From Mucilaginibacter gossypiicola (GTDB lineage: Bacteria > Bacteroidota > Bacteroidia > Sphingobacteriales > Sphingobacteriaceae), in NCBI RefSeq assembly GCF_900110105.1, contig NZ_FOCL01000016.1, forward strand, positions 62,001-126,000: a DNA stretch of 64,000 bases, read 5' to 3'. A program made the position numbers and the translations under genes. This document shows, piece by piece, positions 8,459 through 16,572 of the stretch. Below the pieces are notes generated by a model that was not told the origin of the DNA, did not search any database, and saw nothing but the letters and a program-made list of their open reading frames with translations. Each line of letters begins with the position of its first letter. The first letter of the stretch is position 1.

Positions 8459-11233
8459 ATGAACTTAGATGACCACGTTTGGAACCTGGCTTCAAAGAAG
8501 TTAGCCAACGAAGCTTCAGAAAAGGAGCTGGCGGAGTTAAATACTTTGCTGGCTAAAAATCCCGAACTGCATAGCCACCTGAAGTTAATGTCGAAATGGT
8601 GGGATGAGGGAGAAGAAAAGCCGGCAGGCAATGGTTCGGCTTTGTTCAGTAAAATCCAGGCAAAAATTAAAGATCAGGGGGGTGTAAAGCCATCATCATT
8701 TGTTGCGGAGGATTCTGTTAAGGAGGTGAAAGCCCCGCAGCGTAATTATAAGACTGAAAAACTACAACAGCATAAACCGTTTTTAAACAGCATAGCCATG
8801 ATCAAAAATTACCTGAAGGTAGCCTTAAGGCAGTTGCGTAAGCAAAAAATGTATACAGCTATTAAAATTGGTGGTTTTGCGTTTAGTATTGCAGCCTGCC
8901 TGTTAATTGCCCTGTACATTCGTGATGAGTTGAGCTTTGATAAAAGTTATCCCAATGCCAATAACATCTACCGTTTAATTGGCGATTATCATGACGGCGG
9001 CTCACACGAAAAAGGAGTGGATTGGCCTTCGGTTATGGGGAAGGTGATCAAACAGGACTTTCCGGAGGTGGAAAAATCGGGCCGCTTGATGCCTAATTCC
9101 TTGTTTTGGGGAGCCGGAAGCAATGAGTTGAAACGTGCCGACCAGGCCGATAATACCCATGAAGAAGGTTTTGCCTATGCAGATCAGGGCCTGATTGATA
9201 TTTTAAATGTACCAATGGTTTATGGAGATGCCAAACACGCACTCACCGAGCCTTTGAGTATAGTGATTTCAAAAAGCAAAGCAGATAAGTATTTCCCCGG
9301 TCAAAACCCGATAGGGAAGGTTATATTTCTGAATAATAATAAAACCAAGCCTTTTAAAGTGACTGCTGTAATGCAGGATATGCCGCATAACTCGCACCTG
9401 CATGATTTTAAGTTTTTGCTGACACTTGCCGGCGTCGAGTTCTGGAATGGGGAACAGGCTACATGGGATGCCAACAATTACCATATTTATATGGTGCTGA
9501 AGCCGGGCACTAACATCCCGGCTTTTGAAAAAAAGGTTAGTACTAATATCCTTAAAAACTACTATGTGCCCAACATGACCAAAAATGGCGATAAGCGGGC
9601 AAGCCGGGTAATGGATATATTTAGCATGAAAATGCAGAATATCCAGGATATCAATTTACGTTCATATGATATCCATGATGGTATGTCGCACGGAGATATC
9701 CGGTTCATTTGGCTGTTTGGTGCAGTGGCGGGCTTTATTTTGATTATTGCCTGTATCAATTTCATCAATCTTTCAACCGCCAAATCGGCCAACAGGGCTA
9801 AGGAGGTAGGCTTGCGCAAAGTAGTTGGTTCACAACGCAGCGGGCTGATCAGGCAATTCCTTACCGAATCATTGATGTACAGCTTTTTCTCTTTTGCTTT
9901 CGGATTGCTGTTAGCCTGGATCCTGTTACCATATTTTAACATACTGGCATCTAAAACGCTTGTTATGCCATGGATGCAATGGTGGTTGGTGCCGGTGGTA
10001 TTGGCTTCGGCATTTTTAATTGGCATTATAGCCGGTATTTATCCGGCGTTTTACCTGTCGGGCTTTAAGCCGGCAGAGGTGCTTAAAGGTAAACTAAGCA
10101 CCGGTAGTAAAAGTTCGGGACTCAGGAATGTGCTGGTGGTTTTTCAGTTTGCCACATCTATTATTTTGATCATAAGTACAGTGGTTATTTATAACCAGAT
10201 GCAGTTCATCCTCAATAAAAAGGTAGGTTTTGAAAAAGACCAGGTAGTGATGATCCAGGGCACAAATACACTTGATAACCAGGTAAAAGCCTTTAAAAAC
10301 GAACTGGTGAAACTCCCAACAGTTAAAAGTGCGTCCATCAGTGATTTTTTACCTGTTTCGGGCACCAAACGTAACGGCAACCAATTTTATATTGAGGGAA
10401 GGGAAAAGATCGACCCTACTGTAGGGGGCCAATTTTGGGAGGTTGACCATGATTACCTCAAAACATTGGGTATTAAACTGGTGGCAGGCCGTGATTTCAA
10501 TCCTGATATGAAAACCGATTCGCAATCGGTGATCATTAACCAAACTATGGCCAACAAACTTGGCCTTAAAAATCCGATAGGCAAAAAAATTGTTAATTAT
10601 GGGCCCGGCAAAACCGTCATTGGCGTAGTACAAGATTTCAATTTCGAATCGATGCGCGATGGTATTGAACCATTGGTAATGCACTTAAGCCCGAGCGAAT
10701 CGATAGTATCGGTAAAAATAAAAGCAGGCGATGTAAAAAATGCCCTGGCACAAATCACCACAACATGGAAACAGTTTGCACCCAATCAGTCCATCAGGTA
10801 TACTTTTATGGACGAACGTTTTGCCAGCATGTATGCTGATGTGCAGCGTATGGGGCGCATCTTTACAAGCTTCGCGGTATTGGCCATTATTATAGCCTGT
10901 CTTGGTCTGTTTGCTTTAGCTGCCTTTATGGCCGAGCAACGCAGTAAAGAAATTGGTATACGTAAGGTTTTGGGTGCAACTATTGGTAATATCACTGCGA
11001 TGCTGTCCGTAAATTTTGTAAAGCTGGTATTTATTGCCATTGTGATAGCAACGCCTATAGCCTATTATGCAATGACCAGATGGCTGCAGGATTTTACCTA
11101 TCGTGTACCGCTAAGCTGGTGGATGTTTGCCCTTGCCGGTGTAGCAGCAATTATGATAGCATTGCTAACAGTAAGCTACCAAAGCATTAAAGCCGCATTG
11201 ATGAACCCGGTAAAGAGTTTGAAAACGGAATAA
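8459..11233 (+). CDS. FtsX/MacB-type permease with FecR-like N-terminal extension
   Basis: Membrane subunit of a MacB-type (type VII) ABC system, which drives periplasmic events or export by mechanotransmission. 924 residues, about 130 longer than its three neighbours. Residues 1-90 resemble the cytoplasmic N-terminus of FecR-type anti-sigma factors (WNLASKKLANEASEKELAEL). The permease proper restarts at Met114 (MIKNYLKVALRQLRKQK), exactly where the paralogues begin. Then follow TM1, a MacB-type periplasmic domain, an FtsX block (INLSTAKSANRAKEVGLRK), further membrane segments, a second periplasmic domain and a C-terminal FtsX block (EQRSKEIGIRKVLGA). No ATPase or sigma factor gene is adjacent. 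The ATG at 8459 is chosen because the extension is clearly coding. Confidence 0.88.
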   Translation: MNLDDHVWNLASKKLANEASEKELAELNTLLAKNPELHSHLKLMSKWWDEGEEKPAGNGSALFSKIQAKIKDQGGVKPSSFVAEDSVKEVKAPQRNYKTEKLQQHKPFLNSIAMIKNYLKVALRQLRKQKMYTAIKIGGFAFSIAACLLIALYIRDELSFDKSYPNANNIYRLIGDYHDGGSHEKGVDWPSVMGKVIKQDFPEVEKSGRLMPNSLFWGAGSNELKRADQADNTHEEGFAYADQGLIDILNVPMVYGDAKHALTEPLSIVISKSKADKYFPGQNPIGKVIFLNNNKTKPFKVTAVMQDMPHNSHLHDFKFLLTLAGVEFWNGEQATWDANNYHIYMVLKPGTNIPAFEKKVSTNILKNYYVPNMTKNGDKRASRVMDIFSMKMQNIQDINLRSYDIHDGMSHGDIRFIWLFGAVAGFILIIACINFINLSTAKSANRAKEVGLRKVVGSQRSGLIRQFLTESLMYSFFSFAFGLLLAWILLPYFNILASKTLVMPWMQWWLVPVVLASAFLIGIIAGIYPAFYLSGFKPAEVLKGKLSTGSKSSGLRNVLVVFQFATSIILIISTVVIYNQMQFILNKKVGFEKDQVVMIQGTNTLDNQVKAFKNELVKLPTVKSASISDFLPVSGTKRNGNQFYIEGREKIDPTVGGQFWEVDHDYLKTLGIKLVAGRDFNPDMKTDSQSVIINQTMANKLGLKNPIGKKIVNYGPGKTVIGVVQDFNFESMRDGIEPLVMHLSPSESIVSVKIKAGDVKNALAQITTTWKQFAPNQSIRYTFMDERFASMYADVQRMGRIFTSFAVLAIIIACLGLFALAAFMAEQRSKEIGIRKVLGATIGNITAMLSVNFVKLVFIAIVIATPIAYYAMTRWLQDFTYRVPLSWWMFALAGVAAIMIALLTVSYQSIKAALMNPVKSLKTE

Positions 11234-11235
11234 TA

Positions 11236-11271
11236 GAATTTGGGATTTCGGATATTCGATTTCGGAATTTG
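11236..11271. repeat. Period-7 word repeat after permease 1 (word GATTTCG)
   Basis: Begins 2 nt after the stop. GATTTCG, GATATTC, GATTTCG, GAATTTG start at 11244, 11251, 11258 and 11265. The same word set recurs after permease 2. Confidence 0.75.
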
Positions 11272-11284
11272 TAAATAGCAATTT

Positions 11285-11377
11285 ATGTCATTGCGAGGAG
11301 GAACGACGAAGCAATCGCATGCTATACAGAGCGGCCATGCTTCCCTGCGATTGCCGCGCTATCGCTCGCAATGACAT
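11285..11377. repeat. REP-like palindrome, subfamily A, copy 3
   Basis: 93 bp, the same length as copy 1, with ATGTCATTGCGAGG / CTCGCAATGACAT ends and loop GCTATACAGAGCGGCC. It lies between permeases 1 and 2. Confidence 0.87.
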
Positions 11378-11392
11378 GGTTGAAAGTACTAA

Positions 11393-11427
11393 TGAACAAG
11401 TGAACTAATGAACCATTGAACGAATAG
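11393..11427. repeat. Period-8 word repeat before permease 2 (word TGAACTAA)
   Basis: TGAA recurs at 11393, 11401, 11409 and 11417, exactly 8 bp apart, ending just before the ATG at 11429. A very similar block precedes permease 3. Confidence 0.75.
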
Positions 11428-11428
11428 T

Positions 11429-13858
11429 ATGTTAAAAAGTTATTTAAAAACGGCATGGCGGTTTTTGTTGAAAAACAAAACCTTTAGTTTAATTAATATA
11501 GTAGGGCTGGCTACGGGTACATTATGTTGCCTTTATATTTTGCTTTATGTGCAGGACCAGTACAGTTATGATAAACAGCATAAAGATGTTAAAGACATTT
11601 ACCGTATCACCACATCGCTTGAGTTAACCGGCGATAAGCATAACAGTGCCACCAGTTCGCCGCCGATTACACCGGCTATGAAAAATGATTTTGGCGAGGT
11701 ACTGCAGTTTACCCGCCTGGTAGGTACCGAAGGTTTCGGAGCTAAACAGCACCTGTTACGATACAAAGAAAAATCATTTTATCAGCAGAACGCTGCTTAT
11801 GTCGACTCTACCTTTTTCGATGTGTTTAACTTTCATTTTGTTAGCGGCAACGCCAATAAAGTGCTGGCCGAACCTTACAGCCTTGTATTGATGAAACCAG
11901 TTGCCGATAAGCTTTTCGGCGGTGAGGATCCAATAGGGAAAATGATCTCTATCGATAATTCATTCGGTAAACATGATTTTAAGGTTACCGGGGTAATTGA
12001 CGAAAGCGCCGGTCAGTCGCACATTAAAGTAAGCATGTTTATGGCCATGAACAGCGGCGGCTTAGGTCAGTATGTACGGCAAAATACTGCATGGGCCGGG
12101 AATAACTTTTTATATGCTTACGTAAAGTTACGCCCTAATGCCAGTGCTGCCGCTCTTGAAAAAAAGCTTCCGGACTTTTTAAATAAATATGGAGCCGATC
12201 AATTGAAGGCCATCGGTATGAAAAAGGCGCTGCACTTACAGCCGGTAACCACCATTCATACAACGCCGGGACATGAGCACGAGCTAACCAAAACGCTCGA
12301 TCCCGCATTTCTGTACATCATGATATTGGTGGCTGTGCTGATACAGGTAGTGGCTTGTATCAATTTCATGAACCTTTCAACTGCGCGGGCATCCAAACGT
12401 GCCAAAGAGGTAGGTGTACGTAAAGTAATAGGCGCCGGCCAGGGCGACCTGATGAAACAGTTTTTGGGCGAATCATTTATGCTTACCCTCATTGGGGTGG
12501 CTATAGCCTTGCCACTGCTGATAATCCTGCTGCCTTATTTAAACCAGTTAACCCATACCGATATTCATTTAGCTTTCTTTTCTAATTATAAGCTCTGGAT
12601 AATGCTGGGGGGCATGGTTGTGGTTACCGGTTTGGTGGCAGGTAGTTACCCGGCGTTCTATTTGTCGGCATTTAAAGCCATTAAGGTAATTAAAGGGAAT
12701 TTTACCAGTCATATTTCGGCTGCCGGAATCCGTAAATCGTTGGTAGTATTTCAGTTTTGGTTATCTATCATATTAATATCGGGCGTTATCGTGATATATA
12801 GCCAGCTCAATTTCGTGAAAAATAAAGACCTCGGCTTTGATCAAAATCAAAAGCTCATCTTCAATTTTTATACGGAGACTACGCAAGGCAAAATGAAAAA
12901 TTTTGCAAACGATTTGAGGCAGATGGCCGAGGTTAAAACCGTAAGTAATGCCGATAATTATCTGAGCCAGTTTGTACCGCATGATCACGGAGTTTACACC
13001 GCTGGCGGCAATATGGCTACTGCAACCGATGCCCAGAATATTATTACCGACGAATTTTTTGCCAAAGCAAACGGCATTAAAATAATTGCAGGCAGGGATT
13101 TCCGTATAGGCGATACTACCCGCGTACTTATTAATGAAACCTTATGTAAACGATTAGGAATAAGTCCGCAGGCTGCCCCAGGTACAAGGCTTTATACGCA
13201 ATATGCTCCCGACCCGGTAAGCTTTGTTGAAGTGGCCGGTGTAATGAAAGATTTTAATTACAACTCCCTGCACATGGAAGTAAAGCCGTTTATGCTGGTT
13301 TACCGGAATGACCCGCGGCAATTTAATGTAATGGTGGTATCAACCGACAGCAAAAACTATAAATCGTTACTGGGCAAAATGGAAGCGCTGTGGCGTAAAG
13401 ATATTGCCGATGCACCATTTGAATATTCGTTTTTAGATACCGAGGTGCAAAAGCAATACGAAACAGAGGTTATCCTGTCGCAGATTATCAATGCCTTTAC
13501 ACTGATGGCGATAGTGATCTCCTGTCTTGGTTTGTTTGGCCTGGCAGCTTTCAGCGCCGAGCAGCGCAGTAAGGAGATTGGCGTGCGCAAAGTGCTTGGC
13601 GCCAGTGTAACCGGTATTGTGCAGTTGCTGTCGAAAGATTTTGTACAGTTGGTACTGATAGCCCTTGTAATAGCCACGCCAATAGCCTGGTGGGGTATGA
13701 GCAAATGGCTGCAGGCCTTTGAATACCGGGTAACCATAAGTTGGTGGATGTTTGCCCTGGCCGGCGTACTGGCGTTGATAATAGCGCTGTTAACAGTAAG
13801 CACGCAAGCCATAAAAGCAGCCAGGATGAACCCGGTGAAGAGTTTGAAGGCGGAATAA
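11429..13858 (+). CDS. FtsX/MacB-type ABC permease (paralogue 2)
   Basis: 809-residue membrane protein: N-terminal segment MLKSYLKTAWRFLLKNK, TM1 (about 19-40), MacB-like periplasmic domain, FtsX block with FMNLSTARASKRAKEVGVRK (about 310-330), further TMs, second periplasmic domain, and C-terminal FtsX block (EQRSKEIGVRKVLGA) ending NPVKSLKAE. It would act with a MacB-type ATPase encoded elsewhere. The spacer in front of it repeats the layout found before permease 3 (period-7 words, REP, period-8 words, ATG), suggesting segmental duplication. Confidence 0.9.
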   Translation: MLKSYLKTAWRFLLKNKTFSLINIVGLATGTLCCLYILLYVQDQYSYDKQHKDVKDIYRITTSLELTGDKHNSATSSPPITPAMKNDFGEVLQFTRLVGTEGFGAKQHLLRYKEKSFYQQNAAYVDSTFFDVFNFHFVSGNANKVLAEPYSLVLMKPVADKLFGGEDPIGKMISIDNSFGKHDFKVTGVIDESAGQSHIKVSMFMAMNSGGLGQYVRQNTAWAGNNFLYAYVKLRPNASAAALEKKLPDFLNKYGADQLKAIGMKKALHLQPVTTIHTTPGHEHELTKTLDPAFLYIMILVAVLIQVVACINFMNLSTARASKRAKEVGVRKVIGAGQGDLMKQFLGESFMLTLIGVAIALPLLIILLPYLNQLTHTDIHLAFFSNYKLWIMLGGMVVVTGLVAGSYPAFYLSAFKAIKVIKGNFTSHISAAGIRKSLVVFQFWLSIILISGVIVIYSQLNFVKNKDLGFDQNQKLIFNFYTETTQGKMKNFANDLRQMAEVKTVSNADNYLSQFVPHDHGVYTAGGNMATATDAQNIITDEFFAKANGIKIIAGRDFRIGDTTRVLINETLCKRLGISPQAAPGTRLYTQYAPDPVSFVEVAGVMKDFNYNSLHMEVKPFMLVYRNDPRQFNVMVVSTDSKNYKSLLGKMEALWRKDIADAPFEYSFLDTEVQKQYETEVILSQIINAFTLMAIVISCLGLFGLAAFSAEQRSKEIGVRKVLGASVTGIVQLLSKDFVQLVLIALVIATPIAWWGMSKWLQAFEYRVTISWWMFALAGVLALIIALLTVSTQAIKAARMNPVKSLKAE

Positions 13859-13863
13859 TTTTT

Positions 13864-13898
13864 GATTTTGGATTTCGGATGTTCGATTTCGGAATTAA
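13864..13898. repeat. Period-7 word repeat after permease 2 (word GATTTCG)
   Basis: Five consecutive 7-bp units start at 13864, 13871, 13878, 13885 and 13892 (GATTTTG, GATTTCG, GATGTTC, GATTTCG, GAATTAA). It begins 5 nt after the stop codon and parallels the block at 11244-11271. Confidence 0.8.
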
Positions 13899-13913
13899 AA
13901 AATAATACAATTG

Positions 13914-14042
13914 ATGTCATTGCGAGGAGCTGGTTGGGTAGTGCGTGAGCGCGACGCGGCAATCTCGTAGCCAATGCATAAACAACATGCAACGCGGTCG
14001 ATATAAACGTTACGAGGTTGCAACGCTTCGCTCGCGATGAAA
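13914..14042. repeat. REP-like palindrome, subfamily B, copy 4
   Basis: About 129 bp. The left end ATGTCATTGCGAGGAGC is intact and the right end (CTCGCGATGAAAT) has drifted. It has the subfamily-B inner block GCGACGCGGCAATCTCGTAG. It lies between permeases 2 and 3. Confidence 0.75.
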
Positions 14043-14058
14043 TGGAAGCGAATACCAA

Positions 14059-14091
14059 TGAACTAATGAACAAGTGAACCAATGAACTAAG
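14059..14091. repeat. Period-8 word repeat before permease 3 (word TGAACTAA)
   Basis: TGAA recurs at 14059, 14067, 14075 and 14083, 8 bp apart, ending a few bases before the ATG at 14094. The words match those before permease 2. Confidence 0.75.
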
Positions 14092-14093
14092 TC

Positions 14094-16454
14094 ATGTTAA
14101 AAAATTACCTTAAAATCGCTTTTCGCAACATTGTTAAAAACAAGGTACATGCCTTTATTAACATTGCTGGGTTATCGGTAGGGATGGCGGTGGCCATGCT
14201 TATCGGCCTTTGGATCTGGGATGAATTGTCGTTTGATAAATACCATAGCACCTATAACCGCATGGGGCAAATTATGGTAACACAAACGGCCAATGGCGAA
14301 ACGGGAACTTTTCGGTCTACCGTAGTGCCGCTAAGCGCCGAATTACGTACTAAATATGCCGGCGATTTTAAACACACTTCACTTTTTTGGGGTGGGGCGC
14401 ATATCCTTGCCGTGGGCGATAAAAAAATATCACAAAACGGCGGCTGGGCCGAAGGCGATTTGCCGGCCATGCTGGCGTTGAAGATGGTAAAAGGAAGTTA
14501 CGCTGAGTTTAAGGATCCTTCGTCCATAATCATATCCCAATCAGTTGCAAAAGCAATGTTTGGTGATGCCGACCCGATCAATAAAACCATCAAGGCCGAT
14601 AATAAAACCAATCTGAAGGTTATTGGTGTTTATGAAGATCTGCCGCGCAATACCTCATTTTATGAAACCAGGTTTTTGATGCCTTTTTTTAACAAAAATA
14701 ACTGGTGGGGTACGCAAACCGCGGCATGGGATAATCACGGCTGTTCATTGTATGTTCAGATGGGTGATCATGCCGATTTTGATAAAGTATCGGCCAAAAT
14801 CAGGAATATCACCAAGCCGCATTTTAAAATGAATGATGAAACCATACAAGTGCACCCGATGAGTAAATGGCACCTGTACAGCGATTTTAAAAACAGCAAA
14901 TCTGTTGGTGGTTTGATTGAAATGGTTTGGCTGTTTGGTATTATCGGTGTTTTTGTATTGTTACTGGCCTGTATCAATTTCATGAACCTGAGCACAGCCC
15001 GCAGCGAGAAACGCGCTAAAGAAGTAGGGATCAGAAAGTCTATCGGCTCAATGCGCTCACAACTCATTAACCAGTTTTTAAGCGAATCGGTAATATTTGC
15101 CTGTTTGGCATTGGTGGTTACGCTGGGCATAGTTTTGATAGCTCTTCCGGCGTTTAATCATATTGCTGATAAGCAAATAGCCATTCCTTTTGGAAATATT
15201 TGGTTTTGGCTGATGGCTTTGGGCTTTACCATATTTACAGGGATCATTGCGGGCAGTTACCCTGCATTTTACCTGTCGTCATTTGAGCCGGTAAAGGTTT
15301 TGAAGGGCACTTTCAAGGTTGGCCGATTTGCTTCGTTGCCGCGTAAGGTTTTGGTAGTTGTGCAGTTTACAGTTTCTATTGCGCTGATTATCGGTACTAT
15401 CGTGGTGTTCAGGCAGATCCAGTATGCTAAAAACAGGCCTGTTGGTTATTCGCGCGCGGGGTTGATCTCAGTAGAAATGAATACGCCCGAAATTTACGGG
15501 CATTATGAAACCATGCGTAATGACCTGATCCAAACAGGGGCCGTTGAGGATATGGCCGAATCAAACAGCACCACTACCGAAATCTGGTCAAATAACGGAG
15601 GTTTTGATTGGGAGGGCAAGCCAGCGGGCTTTGATCCAACCTTTGGCACCATAGCAACTACCTATGATTTTGGGCATACTGTAGGTTGGAAAATTATCCA
15701 GGGCCGCGACTTTTCGAGGAATTTCCCAACCGATACCGGGGCTTTTATCATGAACGAATCGGCGGTGAAAATGAGCGGTATTAAAAACCCTGTTGGTAAA
15801 GTGATCAGGTGGAACAAACAGGATCATGTTGTTACCGGGGTGGTGAAGGATATGGTGATGGAATCGCCATACAAAAAGCCGGTAGCTACCGTATTTATGA
15901 TGCTGCCCGGCTGGGTTAACTTCATTACATTGAGGGTTAAGCCAACCATGCCAATGCAGGAAGCCTTGAAAAAGATAGAACCCGTATTTAACAAATATAA
16001 CCCGGGCAGTCCTTTCGACTTTAAATTCAATGATGATGAATACACCAGCAAGTTTGCGGACGAGCAGCGTATCGGTAACCTGGCTACCATATTTGCGGTA
16101 TTGGCTATATTTATATCATGCCTTGGTTTATTTGGCCTGGCCTCATTTGTAGCCGAGCAACGGATCAAAGAAATTGGTGTTCGTAAGGTACTTGGGGCAT
16201 CTGTGGCTAACCTTTGGCGGTTGCTCTCAACTGAGTTTGTGGTTTTGGTAACCATATCGTTATTAATAGCTATCCCGATGGCTTACTATTATATGAACAA
16301 CTGGCTGCACAGGTACGAGTACCGGTCGGCCATAACCTGGTGGATCTTCGCGGCATCAGGGGTAGGAGCCATCGTAATCACATTGTTAACCGTAAGCTAT
16401 CACGCTATAAAAGCGGCACTGGCAAATCCGGTGAAAAACTTGAGGAGTGAGTAA
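14094..16454 (+). CDS. FtsX/MacB-type ABC permease (paralogue 3)
   Basis: 786 residues with the same architecture as its neighbours: N-terminal helix MLKNYLKIAFRNIVKNK, TM1 (about 20-42), MacB-like periplasmic domain, FtsX block FMNLSTARSEKRAKEVGIRK (about 297-316), three further TMs, second periplasmic domain, and C-terminal block EQRIKEIGVRKVLGA. It is much closer to paralogue 4 than to 1 and 2: TM1 to DELS is identical over about 21 residues in both, and HPMSKWHLYS is shared. That points to a recent duplication of these two. Confidence 0.9.
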   Translation: MLKNYLKIAFRNIVKNKVHAFINIAGLSVGMAVAMLIGLWIWDELSFDKYHSTYNRMGQIMVTQTANGETGTFRSTVVPLSAELRTKYAGDFKHTSLFWGGAHILAVGDKKISQNGGWAEGDLPAMLALKMVKGSYAEFKDPSSIIISQSVAKAMFGDADPINKTIKADNKTNLKVIGVYEDLPRNTSFYETRFLMPFFNKNNWWGTQTAAWDNHGCSLYVQMGDHADFDKVSAKIRNITKPHFKMNDETIQVHPMSKWHLYSDFKNSKSVGGLIEMVWLFGIIGVFVLLLACINFMNLSTARSEKRAKEVGIRKSIGSMRSQLINQFLSESVIFACLALVVTLGIVLIALPAFNHIADKQIAIPFGNIWFWLMALGFTIFTGIIAGSYPAFYLSSFEPVKVLKGTFKVGRFASLPRKVLVVVQFTVSIALIIGTIVVFRQIQYAKNRPVGYSRAGLISVEMNTPEIYGHYETMRNDLIQTGAVEDMAESNSTTTEIWSNNGGFDWEGKPAGFDPTFGTIATTYDFGHTVGWKIIQGRDFSRNFPTDTGAFIMNESAVKMSGIKNPVGKVIRWNKQDHVVTGVVKDMVMESPYKKPVATVFMMLPGWVNFITLRVKPTMPMQEALKKIEPVFNKYNPGSPFDFKFNDDEYTSKFADEQRIGNLATIFAVLAIFISCLGLFGLASFVAEQRIKEIGVRKVLGASVANLWRLLSTEFVVLVTISLLIAIPMAYYYMNNWLHRYEYRSAITWWIFAASGVGAIVITLLTVSYHAIKAALANPVKNLRSE

Positions 16455-16460
16455 GAGTTC

Positions 16461-16571
16461 GGTCATTGTATCATTTGCTTCGCGTCATTGAGTCATTTGC
16501 ATGGCGCTATCAAATTTGATAAGCAAAGAATGACTCAATGACACGCAGTAAATGACCTAATGATATAATAT
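16461..16571. repeat. Period-8 palindrome between permeases 3 and 4 (word TCATTTGC)
   Basis: TCATT occurs at 16463, 16471, 16485 and 16493 (steps 8, 14, 8). Its complement AATGA occurs at 16529, 16537, 16551 and 16559 with the same steps. The centre is the exact palindrome TATCAAATTTGATA (16508-16521). It fills almost the whole gap between the two genes. Confidence 0.8.
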
Positions 16572-16572
16572 C

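Noticed and set aside
13357..14082. Minus-strand open frame of 241 codons across the end of permease 2 and the REP copy
   Set aside because: Overlaps a clear permease gene and a repeat on the other strand; product has no recognisable features.
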